DNA of 64,000 nt, taken from positions 3,169,501-3,233,500 of the forward strand of contig NC_061141.1 of assembly GCF_905220365.1 (NCBI RefSeq). Reading direction: 5' to 3'. Below the pieces are notes generated by a model. That model worked only from the letters and a program-made list of their open reading frames with translations, searched no databases and had not been told where the DNA came from. The translations under genes were made by a program, and so were the position numbers. Shown here piece after piece: positions 32,881 to 46,892 of this stretch. The stretch is from Vanessa cardui (lineage: Eukaryota; Arthropoda; Insecta; Lepidoptera; Nymphalidae). The number at the start of each line of letters is the position of its first letter. Position 1 is the stretch's first letter.

Positions 32881-35800
32881 AAAAATTGAGCAGGTATTCT
32901 AAATATAATTAAAATTACAAAATATGAAACGAAAAAGACAATTTAATGCTATGAAAAACAAATCTTGTAATAGAAAATATTTCATATAATACATAATATT
33001 ATTTAATGTAAAATTACATTCAAATCTCAGATCGACTATCGATCTTAGTAAGCATCTGTCAGCCCATTCATCCACAGATTATGCAATATTATCACTATTG
33101 TAAGCGTGTGACATAACAACACAGATAATAAAGGCTCGGCGACATCTTGTAATATTTTTTTGTCTGTGATTTATGATTATTGGTTTGTATTGTTCTATTA
33201 TTTTATTGTGTTAACTTTCTTTTATAGACCATGGGTCTATTTTAAATATATAAGGATCTTGTGTTAATAACGATAGATAATAAAGACTTTTTTTTGTGTG
33301 ACTTTTTGCTTTGTGCTGATATTGTCATAAAGAGGTCTTATTATTATTATTATTAATTATTTAATAATAATCGTTTTCAGATTTTAAATTATGATTATTG
33401 ATATTATTATATATTTATGTATCATTGTTGCTGTGGTAGGTAGCGATTTTTTTTGTAATTAATAAAGAGGCAAATTTAGAATATATTACATTTAATTGTA
33501 ACAGAAAAAACATTGTGCAATCGTCACCTTTACACATATCGCAATAAACCTAAACCTATTTCCCACAATGAGTACGTGCTTTCTCTCGTGATCGACCGTT
33601 TGTCTCGATTGAGACGTATCTAAGAAGATTTCGCTTTCATTGACATCGATCCGAATGACGTAACCTTTATTTATCTGTAGACATTAAATAAACTGCCAGT
33701 ATCTATTTTTTTTAAACTTGGACATGATTTAAAAACATTCGAATTTTAAAAATAATAATTATTTTTGTTTTATTCTTATTCGTATTTTGAATAGGTGCTA
33801 TTGTGTGTTTATTGCGTTTTACGATTTTAATAGTATGTAAGTATTATTTTCGTATATGGAATGTGGATTCCCTATTACAATACTTTAGGTCATATATCCG
33901 TTTATCCGCATATACGAGCTGTTGTGCTTTAAACTTGACATAGTTTAATCTGAAACTTGTTTAAGGAAATTATATTCCTTATTTTAAGGTTATATCGATA
34001 GAATACGTTATAAATTTATTTTATATTACTGTAGCGCTTCCTCACATTGGCTTTAAATATTATTTTATAATAATTATACACGTATAAGTTATTGCATTTT
34101 TATAATATATTTTTTTTTCTCTTTTGGCAACATTCTTGAACTACAGAGGTTGAAAACAAATTAGTCACTAAAATACAATATACCAAAAAATTTAGCACAG
34201 CCATTTATGAGGTTCCGTAGAGTATTGCGAGAAAATTTCATAATATCCTTTTACTTATAAATTTATCTAATGTCTAATGGTAGGAAAGCATTAGAACTAT
34301 TTATTTATGACAGGAGCTATCCATGACATTGAACGTAGAAATGAGTTATTATAAATATTTTCATTAATTCAAGCCATATATGTATATCTGAGTTTTGTAC
34401 ATTCAACAGGCCACTGGCTGTGGAATCCAGCTGTTATGACTCTAGTACTTGTTACACTGGTTCACTCAAACTTTAAATATTAAAGCGTCAATTGTATACA
34501 TTAGCATTTTAATTTTAGTGTAAGTATTTCGAAGTAGTTACACGTAACTAAGAATATATAAAATATTATTTGGACTAATGAACAGTTTCCTTTGCCTAGT
34601 TTCCGTATTATATTATACTGACGAAACAATATTTGACACAATTCAAATTAAGAGCGTATCGTACGTTCAGAATTAAAATTTTAAAGTTGCGTTCGATGGA
34701 TGCGTAGGAACAAATGAATAATGAAATATTTAAAAAATAATATTTCAAAACAAATTATTGACATAAACGTGTACTATCTCACGAGCACATTAATGTTATT
34801 TATTCTTAGCACATTAATAAAAACATGATAAAAATCGTCTCATCGTTTATCGTCAAGGTAACTTTGTTTTTTTTTTATTATTATGTTAAACGGACTTAGA
34901 TTGGTATTTATAAGGTCAAGAATTTGAGGACGTTACTTTTGTTGAAGCGGTATTCTTGACCATGGTTGAATTAGTTTTTAATTATATTAGCGTGTTTTTT
35001 TTAATTATATGTGCATTAAAATATCGAACACTAAGTGGTTCATAAGTTTCAAGAACATTTTTTAATCGTTTGATATTAAAGTCATTTTAAAACGTATCAT
35101 AGTAACTTGAGAAGGTTTTTTTTGGGAATAAATAAATATGAACATCTGTTGATATATTTTTTAATAAAAAAGCTTCAAAATCAACGTACGAGTAGAACGA
35201 GCGTGAATGTCAGTGATAAGCGAAATTATCAACAATAATTATGAAATCTATAGGATATAAGTATCGAAATGGCGAATCATCGTGTCAACAAATGAGTTGT
35301 CAATATTTCATGAGTGAGATTTGGAGTGAATTCTTACATGGCATTTCTGTTGAATACTTACAGTCATCACAATTTAGTTTTTAATCAATTTTATTTATTT
35401 CAAATGAATTAATGTCCATTTTGCATTTAATCTTAAATTACTTAATATAAAATACGTTTTGTTTACTAATTATAGAATTGTCCAAAGTCACTTGTGAACT
35501 TGAAGTATCGGAAAGCTCTTTTTTCTTACTTTCCGTTACCGATGTTAAATATTGAAACGATAAATGAACCAAAAAATTGTCGCTAATAATTTAAGATTTA
35601 ATTAATCATATCATTTAAAATTAATGTTTGAGAAATATATTTTTAAGTCATACTCTAAGACAGATATAGGAAGTATACGAATAACTAATCGTCAAATATA
35701 TTTCTATATAGTTTTTGTAAAGCCTATTGTGTGATGAAAACAAATGAGATGATAAAGAGATAAATTTGAAGTTACCGAATTGAAAACAAAAGACAACCGG

Positions 35801-37334
35801 AAATGTTCTGAAGTGGGTTCGGAAGGTTAACCCGAAGCGTCTTAAGCTAATATAGCAAATTATATTAATTACATTATAATAGTTGATTAAGTAATTCTGT
35901 AATATTTTAGTACCTATTAGTATTAATCTAGTAGTACTAGTAATGAAACCGTGGCGGGTCGCTTTTAGATTTATAAAATGAAAGTAGAAAGAAAACCAAA
36001 GTACGTTATATTATTATATTAGCTTGTTATGTATATGAATTTTGTTATCTGTGTAAGAGGAATAGCAAATCTGACGTTGGTAAGGGTAGATAGTATGTGT
36101 TTCTTGTAACTGAGTTACTGAGTTGTAAAAGCGTCATCATAAAGTATTACGATTATTTAAGTTCTGCCAAAATTACAATATCGTAATTTTAAAAGAACGT
36201 CCTTACAGCGCTGCATGAAATAATCAATTAACATCCATCGGCATATTAGAGGTTTTGTAACTATGTATACATGCAAATATACAGATGCGTTGAACAAATT
36301 AATTTATGCAAACATTGTGCAAACAGACAGAAGTCGGTACACGTACTGAGATGACAGATTGCGTATCAGATTTTCGATGGAATGCATCGTAATGACGTAT
36401 CTCTCGTCTAGTCTATGTATACTATGCCAAGGGTAAACATGCAACTGCTAGAGTTTTCTAGTCACGAAATTTATTGTTCATTAGGAAGATTGGGTTTCTC
36501 AAGGCGTAGCTAGGGAGAGACAGACTGAAGGGTGCTAGTCAATCATCTCTTAGGTCTAGTATTCGGTTAAAAGAGTTCTGATGCCGTGACGTCAGACCCT
36601 GTTGGAAACAGATGACTATTTTTCTATAGGAAACTTGCAGACGCATCTCAAGTTTTAGCGTAGTAGCGTTTTTAATACCTTAGTAAGGCTGTTAATCTTG
36701 CACCCGAACTGATTACATAGATTTTAGTCTTGGTTTAATTATCACCCATAAAATTATGAGCTTGTGGGAATATAAAATGCGTTTCTTATTCTGTACCCTT
36801 TTGTACGATTAAATGCTCTACATAATTGCCTTTAAGGCTGTCGAAGTCAAAATTGGTCACCAAGCTATCATTACATTTAATTATATAAATATTTTATTGT
36901 TTGAAATTGTTAGTCAACATTACTATGATAAAATTATGTAATACGAATAAAAATATGAATAGTAAACTCGTGAGATTTTAATCAAAACATATATAACTAT
37001 ATATGTTGACCTTTGCCACAGCTAACAAAAAAAAAAAACAAACGCGTTCGAATTAAATAGAACGTTATTTAAAAATAAACATTCGTTTTACCGAATCGAA
37101 TTAAATATTCATTCATTTTCGTGAACGACTATTTTGTCATACGAACATAAATATGCAAATAAAAGATCAATAATTTACGTTCAAGTATAGCATACAGTTG
37201 ACATCGTGTAATGTCCATTCGTTAAAAGGTTAATTAGTTTGCAAATAAAATAACTATGTTATTGCATCTTCGAGCGTTCGAGTGCTCATATTACATTTTA
37301 ATATGTCATTCTCTATTTGGTAAACATATCAATA
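32881..37334. other. Intronic AT-rich DNA, 32.9-37.3 kb
   Basis: 4.4 kb without SINE or Helitron copies, the longest repeat-poor stretch of the intron; a TTA triplet run at about 33338-33356. A slightly GC-richer part lies at 36330-36680. No gene seen. Confidence 0.65.
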
Positions 37335-37600
37335 AACAACAACTTCTCTCCCTTTGAGGAGAAGGTTTGGCACATATTCCACCACCCTGTTCCAATGCGG
37401 GTTGGTGGAATATACATGTGGCAGAATTTCTATTAAATTTGTCACATGCTTTCCTTACGATATTTTTCCTTCACCGATGAGCAACTAGATTAATTATAAA
37501 CACAAATAAAGCACATATATATAGTGGTGCTTGCCTAGGTTTGAACCCGCAATCATTGGTTAAGATGCACGCGTTCTAACCACTGGACCATATCGACTCG
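37335..37600 (-). mobile_element. tRNA-derived SINE, (TTG)n tail
   Basis: Reverse copy with recognisable head and body but missing the usual GGGAAATTTACAGGC end. Flanks share ATATC[A/C]ATAAACA (12 of 13), the likely target-site duplication. Confidence 0.82.
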
Positions 37601-37790
37601 ATATCCATAAACATTTTACTACCTATATCTCAAAAAATTGTATCTAAGTAAGCTTTTAACTTAAATTATATATATAATGCTTCTATTAAATGAATACTTT
37701 TGATTTGATTTTATTAAAATACATGCTTTGAAAAACATTCCAATATCTTGATCGTCTCTATTTATATGAACTTATATTTCTTGTCATACA

Positions 37791-37930
37791 TATATACTAA
37801 TATTATAAAAGCGATATTAACTCTGTCTGTCCGTATATTGCTATTTCACAACCTTAGAATTAAGCTACTTTTTGATAAAATAGATACGATCAATCCCTAA
37901 AACACAAGCAAATCCAAAGGCGGCAACTAG
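37791..37930 (+). mobile_element. Helitron-like element, family 2, 5' end eroded
   Basis: Contains TATACTAATATTATAAAAGC and TCTGTCTGTCCG and ends GGCAACTAG|T; the initial TC is mutated. Confidence 0.55.
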
Positions 37931-38146
37931 TATGTTATACACACTGATTATATAAGCTGTATTTTTTAAAAATGATTATTGATAATTATTATAATATTGC
38001 AGGTGTTTAAGAATTCAACATTCCATGATAAGTGATAGAATTAATTACACGAGAAAGTTATAAGTCACGGCAATTAGGTTCCGAGGTGAGGTTAAATGGA
38101 GTTTTCAAAATGAACTTTACTTTCTTTTGAGTGTTTTATAGATATA

Positions 38147-38385
38147 CTAGCGATCCGCCCCGGCTTCGCAAAACTGATACAAAATATACTACAGAATTTG
38201 TTTATTTACGACATCACATTAGACAAACTTCTAAAATTATCAATATTTCTTTATTATATTGTCCACGTATTATATACAAAATCTTTTCACTCTAATCAAA
38301 CTATCTATTTAAAAAAACCGCATAAAAATCATCACATACATAAGGACAGACAGTGATAAGCTACTTTGTTTTACTAATGTTATGA
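38147..38385 (-). mobile_element. Non-autonomous Helitron-like element, family 1
   Basis: Minus-strand copy with A|TC at 38386/38385 and CTAG|T at 38147/38146; 3' end GCGAAGCCGGGGCGGATCGC. Confidence 0.7.
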
Positions 38386-38544
38386 TTTGAATACGGAAAC
38401 AAATATATAAATTCGTTATCATCTTATAATATAACATTGAAAATATAGCTATAGAGATTTCCTTTGAAGAAATATTAGGTGAAAAATACTTAATAATATT
38501 TAAGTATTATGAAACGGAAGTAGTGCTATCTCGTTTTTACTAAA

Positions 38545-38750
38545 GCCAACTTAGGCAGTCTCATCAATATCTATTTTTAAAAAATATAATAGAGTCTTAA
38601 GTCACTATCAAGTCATATTTACTTATTACCTTTTGAAAATTAGCGACCAAACTTAGGCTGTATCATCCAAATCTAAAAAAAATAATAAAGTCTTAAGTCA
38701 CAATCGAGTCATATTTTTCACATTTTCATATTACCTTTTGAAAATGTACG
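38545..38750 (+). repeat. Two-copy tandem duplication, about 102 bp
   Basis: Both copies contain an AACTTAGGC...ATCA segment, GAGTCTTAAGTCAC or AAGTCTTAAGTCAC, and TATTACCTTTTGAAAAT. About 80-85% alike by eye. No function seen. Confidence 0.75.
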
Positions 38751-39471
38751 ATTTTCTGTTTAACACATTGTGTAACATATGTTCATAATGACTGTTCAAG
38801 AAAACAATGGTCATTAAATTTTAATGGTGGATTTTCAACGCTAGTATTATAAGACTTTATGGATTTGACCTATTGCTTGCTTCTGATATATACATAATGA
38901 AATTTTAAACGCCTTTTGTAATCTCAGTACCAATGTAGTAATATAAAAATACCTTTCAATTGATTATATATGATAATGTTTTAATTGTTTATTTTTGTAC
39001 TTATTTACGCTTTTATTTAGAGACATGTTAGTTGTGATGATGACGTCATCAAAGTTACCTTCACAAGCACTTTAAAGTTCAGTACAAGTTACGTTTAGTT
39101 ACATTGAAGATTGCTTTTATAGTATTTATTATATGCCTTTATTTGGAGATATATACAAATATACAATCTTATGTTAAATAAAGCAAGTGTGACGTCATAA
39201 ATTGCCAGTTTGGCTTTAGTGGGTAAAATAAAAGCCTGTAATATCGAGGCTTCGAGATTCAGTGCCCTTACATATATATCTCGGTGACTTCGAACGATGG
39301 GGATATCTTGAAGGCAGTATTGTATGTAAACGAATTTTAAATTTAAATTTAGCCATCGTAATGAAATTATTTTAAAAGTATGTAAATAATTCAAAGTATA
39401 TAATTATGTGTAATACATAGTTCAATTTAATATTTTTAACTCATATGTTTATACATAATTTTATTTTATAA

Positions 39472-39590
39472 CTAGTAGTAATAGTAGCAGTAGCCCGTGG
39501 CTTTGCTCGTTTTAGAGTGTTGCTTATCACGTGTCAAGAGCGACAGACAGACAGTTAAAGTTACTTTCACATTAATAATATTAATATAGA
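39472..39590 (-). mobile_element. Helitron-like element, family 2
   Basis: Minus strand: A|TCTATATTAATATTATT start and TACTACTAG|T end; abuts the SINE at 39594. Confidence 0.65.
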
Positions 39591-39593
39591 TTC

Positions 39594-39890
39594 AACAACA
39601 ACAGCCTGTAAATTCCCACTGCTGGGCTAAAGGCCTCCTCTCCCTTTGAGGAGAAGGCTTGGAACATATTCCACCACGCTGTTCCAATGCGGGTTGGTGG
39701 AATACACATGTAGCAGAATTTCTATGAAATTTGTCACATGCAGGTTTTCTCACGATGTTTTCCTTCACCGCTGAGCACGAGATGAATTATAGAGACAAAT
39801 TAAGTACATGAATCAGCGGTGCTTGCCTGGGTTTGAACCCGCATCATCGATTAAGATGCACGCGTTCTAACCACTGGGTCATCTCGACTA
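39594..39890 (-). mobile_element. tRNA-derived SINE, complete, nested against a Helitron end
   Basis: Full-length reverse copy. Its 10-bp duplication AGATTCAACA (39588-39597 and 39890-39899) includes the first bases of the Helitron-like element 39472-39590, so the SINE inserted later. Confidence 0.85.
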
Positions 39891-41055
39891 GATTCAACAT
39901 TTATGTGTATGTAATACACATGATACATTACTTAAAAATGCGACAAAGGGAAGCTTATCTATAAAGCTTTCTTATCAAGTTAGACATAAATATTATATTT
40001 GCGTTTCTATTCATAATTAAAATCGTGAGCAACGGAGAAAGGAAACGTGGATGGAACGGAAGAAATTATGTGACCTCTTTATTCGCAAATTCACAATGGA
40101 CGCCTCACTGAGATCCCCCACTTTAGTGTGACATATTGCAACAGTGATATATTATTTGACAGCACTTTATTCAAGTAGGCACAAGCATTTTTGAATCGTC
40201 ATTGAATATTCTATATTGAGTGAAGCTACCACAGGTTCGAAAAGTAGATTTTACTGAGAACCGGCAAGTAACTCTATAATACTAGGACTGGGATAATTTA
40301 TGGCCATATGTAATTAAAAATTAAAAAAAGAATGATTTATTTGAGATTATTTATATAAGGGTTATTACGGGACCGTTTTCTGTTCAACCTAAATCAATTT
40401 TGAATATGGAATATAACTATCTCTACGATTTTATTGGCTCCTGTTCAAATTAAATACATCTGTTCCAATTTCAAAAGTCCAGAACTTTTGGAACAATGGG
40501 GTATTTGGATACACATTATGTACACTCAGGGTGAGAAAAGGTTCGTCAACTTAAGATCTATTTTCGTGTGCTCAGTATGAGCGATAATCTGCTTTACCGA
40601 TCGAGAATGACATTGCGTCGCAATTTCATTACACGTCTAGCAAAGAGTAGTCTGTAAGTTTAATTTTATATGCAGTTGTCTGTTTAGTGCTTTAGTTTCA
40701 AAAGGTACTAAGAGTATACGACTTTATAAAGGAATCAATTTGAAAAGTGACGAAGGTTTTCTTACTCGGACTGTACATAACAACTGTATTATATACATTT
40801 TCACTCACGACTTAAGCGTTCACCGATTGGCTACGTGTTTACACATCGATTTTGACATTTAATGTTTATCTAATGATGTGATCCGTAGTGAGTCTGTGTG
40901 GGCGTGTTTTACGTAAGCCATCTTAAAGGTTTTCGTTGATTTAACGGATAATACTGAATAACCGCGGCACTCATTGAAAATACCGCTATATTGTCTAGCA
41001 GAACTGTCAGCAGGTATTGTCTGCCCTGTACTAACATGACTTTGTATTATTAAAT

Positions 41056-41662
41056 GTTGAAAAAGAGTAACTACTGAGTTTCTTGCCGGTTCTAATCTAC
41101 TTTGTTCTTCTCGGTAGAATCTACTTTCCGAACCGATGGTAGCTTCACTTAATTGTAAAATGACGATTAAATGAATCTACTTGTATCAAGTTTATTTTGA
41201 TTTGATTTGATTACCTTAAAACCTTCATTGAAACACATTGCATATATTGATACAAGTGTTAATAGTTTTTGGTTATGCAATATTAAAATAAAAACGGCTC
41301 AATATTTATTTATGTAGATTAATTAATTTTATAACTGATTAAATATGTACTGATTGGTGTCAAAGTGTTTTTAATAGATAGCGTTCAGTTGTATATATTT
41401 TTATTATTGAAAATTTACCAAAAATATGTATTTTTTTTTTTGCAATTCCAAACCACATGTCCTAATCATAGGACAATCTACGCAAATAAGTATTTCTTAA
41501 TGTTTCTTAATCTAATGTTGAAAAAGAGTAACTACTGAGCTTCTTGCCGGTTCTTCTCGGTAGAATCTACTCTCCGAACCGGTGGTAGCTTCAATTATTT
41601 GTTAATTGACGATTCAAAAGTGCTTGTAAAAGCCCACTTGAATAAAGATTTTCTTTTGATTT
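41056..41662 (+). repeat. Two same-orientation copies of the TTTGATTT-tailed repeat
   Basis: Copies at 41056-41212 and 41516-41662 share GAAAAAGAGTAACTACTGAG, TTCTTGCCGGTTCT, GTAGAATCTACT and the 3' AATAAAG region. The first carries a small internal duplication of GGTTCT...CTACTTT. The 300 bp between is AT-rich with no feature. Confidence 0.7.
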
Positions 41663-42019
41663 TAAATATATACAGATAAAAAAAATCGATTAATGTGAAA
41701 TGAAAATCGGAAATCTTTTTTATACGTGTAGTGAGGGCAGACAAACAGTTACACGTGTGTTACGACACTTTCGCTTTTGAACGTCGAAGTGTGAGACGAA
41801 TCGCTTAGTTTGTTTTGATGTCTCGTGTCGAGGCGACAGTAACCGGCCATAACGTCTTTCTTGGCTCGTAGCCTGCACGAATACTTGAATAATGTATGAA
41901 ATACATAAGAATCTGTAGAACAACAACTATATATAGATTAAGTACTTATAAGATATATATACTGTGTTCATTAGTGGAGTTAAACGTAGCGATGTTATTA
42001 TTTATTTAATTTTTTTTTT

Positions 42020-42175
42020 TGCCCGTGTCTGCGCTTGAGATTTTGTGGTTGCTCGTTAAGGGTTAGATATGAAAATGTAGCCTATATCCTTCTTTATACT
42101 TCAAGCTTGTTTCAAACAACATTTTATCAAAATCATAGCTTCTACCGTGAAAGAGCAACAGATAGATAAAGACCA
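42020..42175 (-). mobile_element. Helitron-like internal fragment
   Basis: Minus-strand motifs TTGCTCTTTCACGGTAGAAG and GAAGGATATAGGCTACATTT are shared with 49528-49691; ends not found. Confidence 0.4.
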
Positions 42176-43087
42176 AGACAGCAGTAACATTACTACTCAA
42201 ATGTCCGTGTAGAATAAATATCAATAAAGACACAGATGCCGATTATACTCCTCAGTCTTCTGTATAATCTTACTCACTATGGTCTATGGTGCTTAATACT
42301 CATATAATAAGAGGTTATCATTAATATTAATAATATTCTATCTACTATTTTCGCAAAGCAAATAAAAAACTGTCTCTCTTATATACTCCAGTTTTTCGTT
42401 TAACGGTTGACTATTTAAAAAAAAATAGTAGTTTCTTAGCGTGCAATTAGAATCTTAATTGTTAATCAATCAATAAAATGTAATAATAAATATTTGACTA
42501 TGTCAATGAATTAATAGTAGTAACATTTGTTTATAAACATCGCTTGCTAATTCTGAATGACATGTTATTTTAAATTTAAATATAATATAAAGATGCTAAT
42601 TCATTATAACATAATTATGTAAATATTAAAGTAAAAAATATTTTGTCATTTGTATATATTTCATTGATATTAGTCAATATTGGTATAAGAATATTATTGG
42701 TATGTAATATGATACAATAATTTACAAATATAAATATAGTAATTTATTCCATAATTTAATAAGATACGAAATAAATACTGTTTTTATTCAAATATAATAA
42801 AAAAATATTTCATTAATTTATTGTTTATATATTTTAATATAAAATTTTTATATAAGTACTGGCTTTTCAATGGTGACATTTATTAATAAATAAAATTATA
42901 TGATATAAACATAATAGCACTCAGGGGGATATATATGCATACATTAATTATGTATATTACATACCTCATTAATAATTAGTATAGAAGAATTATTATGAGG
43001 AAATTACAACTGGCCTGTGATTTTAAAGTCCTTTATACCTATTAAGAGAATAAGTACTAAAAAGTACATTTCAAATGTAGAACAAAA

Positions 43088-44654
43088 TACACTCAGCGGC
43101 ACAGAATGTGGCCCAAACTCTAAAATTCTTATAACATGCAATTTTGATGTTGCGTATGAGAATTTTAAGTGGCAGCGTATCGTAGCGTTAGTTTTTGTTA
43201 ATTTATGAGTTTCAAAGTTATAAAAAAAGGTTATTTGTTTAACGTAAGTGACACTTAACGTTATTAAGTGTAAAAACGCCCAAAACTCAGTTGAGTTAAA
43301 GTTCGATATTCAAACGGTCGTGCATTTAACCCTTATTGTTTTATTTTTAATTTAATCTTTAGTCATTTTTCTTACTAAAAACTGAAAACTATGGCCTTAA
43401 GTTCAGCACAAATCGCTCAAGCTGTGTTACTTCGGAGTCAAGGTTTAACGCAGCGTGAAATCGCTGTATCTTTAAATGTACCACGTACAACTCTAAGATA
43501 TGCCCTAAAAAGATACGATGAGACCGGCCTATACACGAGGAGACCAGGAAGTGGCAATATCAGATGCACATCAGCTCGAGATGACCGATTTATCATCCTC
43601 GCAATATTGAGAAATCGTTTCCTTACTGCGGGTGAAATAATGCAGCGTCTACAAACGACAAGAGGCGTCCGTGTAAGTGAGCGAACAATAAGAAGAAGAA
43701 TGGAGGAACAAAACTTGCGTTCCCGAAGACCAGCACGAGGTCCAGAACTGCTCCGACACCATCGTGTAGCTCGACTTCAATTCGCTCGCGAACACGCTAA
43801 TTGGACTCACGAGCAGTGGGCTAAGGTTCTGTGGACCAATGAATGCAGAGTAGCCTTAAGGCATCCAGATGGTCGCGAACGTGTGTGGAGAAGGCGAGGA
43901 GAAAGGTTTTTACCCACCACTACCTGGCAAACAGTAAGTTTTTATGGTGGCTCTGTTATGGTCTGGGCAGGAATAAGTTCAGACGCACGTACGGAGTTAA
44001 CAATAATCGAAGGTCGCTTAACAGCAGTGCGATACATCGAAGAGGTCCTCCAAGAACATGTTCTACCATACATGGAATTTATTGGAAGCCAGGAATTTCA
44101 TGCACGATAATGCGCGACCTCACACAGCATTTTGCGTGAATAGCTACCTATCGGAGGTAGGAATTTCAAAATTGGACTGGCCAGCACGAAGTCCGGATTT
44201 AAATCCAATAGAACATGTATGGGACATGCTTAAAAGACGCATCAGATCCAGCATCAACCCTCCAGAGTCTATCAGTGATTTAAAAACCGCCTTGATAACC
44301 GCCTGGGAAGAAATACCCCAGGTTGACATAAAAAACATTATTAAATCCATGCCTGATCGCATGCAGGCAGTCATCAAGGCTAGAGGAGGCAATACCCGGT
44401 ATTAATTTTAAGTCCCGTAAGTTTTTGTAATTTTTTTTTAAAACTTTCTTTTGTTTATTTTTTTCCAATTTTAGAGTTTTTTGTTATTTTTAAGATAAAA
44501 AATTAATTAATTGAGGTATTACTTTTTTTTTACTAAATATCCACTTTAATACCTTTAAATTTTATGTACAAAAAAAAAATACCCCTATTTCGTGTTTAAT
44601 TTTGATGTTTAACCACATTATGTGTTTGGGCCACATTCTGTGCCGCTGAGTGTA
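43088..44654 (+). mobile_element. Tc1-like DNA transposon with perfect terminal inverted repeats
   Basis: 1,567 bp including terminal TAs. Ends 43088-43118 and 44624-44654 are exact reverse complements over 31 bases (TACACTCAGCGGCACAGAAT... inward). TA flanks both sides, as expected for Tc1/mariner target duplication. One transposase gene lies inside, split by a frameshift. The short TIRs with DD34E spacing place it in the Tc1 branch rather than mariner (DD34D). Confidence 0.92.
43391..44405 (+). pseudogene. Tc1-family transposase, frameshifted and catalytically changed
   Basis: First part 43391-44110 (239 residues): an N-terminal helix-turn-helix, about residues 8-50 (AQAVLLRSQGLTQREIAVSL), a second DNA-binding segment to about 110, then the catalytic domain with GRERVWRRRGER and GSVMVWAGIS. 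The first acidic residue of the DDE triad, expected in a T-D-E-S-like motif, is Asn-150 (TNEC). A one-base indel near 44085-44100 shifts the frame; the rest continues to 44405 with HDNARPHTA and SPDLNPIEHVW, 34 residues between second D and E (DD34E). Together about 340 residues, normal for the family. Two independent lesions make this copy non-autonomous. Confidence 0.9.
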
Positions 44655-45099
44655 TTTTTAGTGTATGAAAACAGAGGTCAGTATTTGTATGAAACGTTGT
44701 TAAAACGATGTAATTTAATTGAATTTGACAGCGAAATCATTAATGATTAATATGGTCGAGTATGTAACTGTACGGACGGGTATATAATTGATGCTATCGA
44801 TTGACAAGCGATTAAATTATCAATTGATCAATCGAATTGTAATGATGTTGTTTACTGACGCGTTGTAAGTACAAATTTGTACCGTCATTTTGACTTATTT
44901 CTAAATTTGTATGTTAACAAATTTTGTAATACTACTAATATAATATTATAGTAAGTAGTAATACTACTAATATAATCAAAATTAACCGTGGTTATGTGCT
45001 TTTAAATTTCAAGTTACCACGGGTTGGAATTGTAATTTAAACGAGATCAACCTATATGACATTGGGTTATTCCTATTACAAGATATACATTACATTATC

Positions 45100-45280
45100 A
45101 GCCTGTAAGATTTCCACCGATGGGCTTATGACTTTGTCTTTGAGGAGAAGGCTTGGAGCACATTTCATTATCCTGCTCCAATGCAGGTTGGTGGATAAAG
45201 TTTTATGAGAGAAATTATAAACATAATAATTATGCACATGAAAATTCAGTACTGCTAGTCTGGGTTTGAACTGACATAGA
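45100..45280 (-). mobile_element. tRNA-derived SINE, strongly degraded
   Basis: Recognisable pieces in order (CAGCCTGTAA, GAGGAGAAGGCTTGGAGCAC, GGTTGGTGGA, GGGTTTGAAC) with large internal deletions; an old copy. Confidence 0.65.
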
Positions 45281-46085
45281 TAAAAGATAATTACATATGT
45301 ACAGGTAACATATCACTTGCCACCGTAGCAAATTAGTAAGGAATTAGGTAGCCAATTCGCCAGTCCACCTCCCAACTCTAAAAAAACACTCGAAATTTAT
45401 TACAAAATACGAATTACGAATTATAAATGTGGGTGTAATTTCGCGTTACCGAAAATATGTTAAATAATTATTCCAAGTTCTTAAAAGTTGTGAAATATGA
45501 CACATCATAAGTTAAGGCAAACTTTATGATGACAGGTGTTTAAAAAATTCCAACCATAAACGGCATACGGTTACCGTCGCTTATGTGAAGACGAGTCGAT
45601 ATTACACATAATCGAGCAATCGATTTCGTCATCGAGTCTCAATATCGATTCCTTAATAATATACCTTTTCGATGTATTACAATCGAAAGGTACTGTAATT
45701 ACTTTTAATTTAAAAGGTGACATTTGACCGGATTTTCTTACGTAGTTGTATAGAACATATACTCTATTAGAAGTGGCATGTTGATAAATTAAAAATAACA
45801 GTCATTTTTTTAATTACCGCCAAAAATAATATTTTATACTGCTGATAATTTTTCAATAAACTCATTATTTATAAGAAATACATATATATTATAATATATG
45901 TCGGTAGGTGGACGAGCAAAAGGGCTAATTACAAAGAGCTACCACAGGTCAATGGGTCTGTAAGAAATATTAACCAATTCTTACATTACCAAGTGTTTGA
46001 GGACTTTCCTTGTGCCTGTAGTTACACTGGCTCACTCACCTTTCAAACCAGAACACAACAGGAAAATTGTTTGATGATAGCATAT

Positions 46086-46377
46086 AAAAGTAAAGTAAAG
46101 TAAAAGCCTGTAAATTTCCCACTGCTGGGTTAAGGCCTCCTCTTCCATTAAGGAGAGGGTTTGGAACATATTCCACTACGCTGTTCCAATGCGGTGTCAT
46201 AATTTCTATGAAATTTGACACATGCAAGTTTCCTCACGATGTTTTCCTTCATCGCCGAGAAAGAGATGAATTATAAACACAAATGAAGCACTTGAATATT
46301 CAGTGGTACTTGCCTACATTTGAACCCGTAATCATCGGTTAAGATGCACGCGTTCTAACCGCTAGGCCATCTCGCCT
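46086..46377 (-). mobile_element. tRNA-derived SINE, (ACTTT)n tail
   Basis: Nearly complete reverse copy; tail AGTAAAGTAAAGTAAAAG, i.e. the ACTTT tail type. A small deletion removes the GGGTTGGTGGAAT segment. Confidence 0.82.
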
Positions 46378-46892
46378 CATATAGCATGTGTGACGAGTTA
46401 ATTATGCGTAGAATTAAGTTCGTGATTATCAGAATATTATTATTACGAGAAAATAGTTTTCTGATTATGAAATAGTCATTAAAATATACAGAATTAATTA
46501 TTATTACAGGTCAACAGGTCAAGCTATTTTTTTTTAATTATTTAATAATTTTATCATTTTAAATGATTCCAGACGCCATTTTTGACTCTAAACTAAGGTC
46601 TGTTACAATATGTGGACAGTGAAATATGACCTGTACCGAATTATTCGTAATTCTTTCATTAATACATATTAGCCGGTAAGTTAATAGTATTTTAATAACT
46701 GTTCGAAGGATGCTGCAATATTATGCAACTACAGATAGTGTTTTCGTTAAAGATCACACTGTAATCTGTATACAGGGTCGTGTGTGGTAATAGTTTGTTA
46801 TGAGGATAATTTGGTGTCACGTTTTTGAAGATACCTTATTAAACATAAGGCCTAAGCTTTCTAAGCTGTTTGTTCTATGATATACTTTCTTA

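Noticed and set aside
43843..44392. Additional frames inside the Tc1-like element (43843-44139 plus; 44144-44392 minus)
   Set aside because: Shadows of the transposase reading frames.
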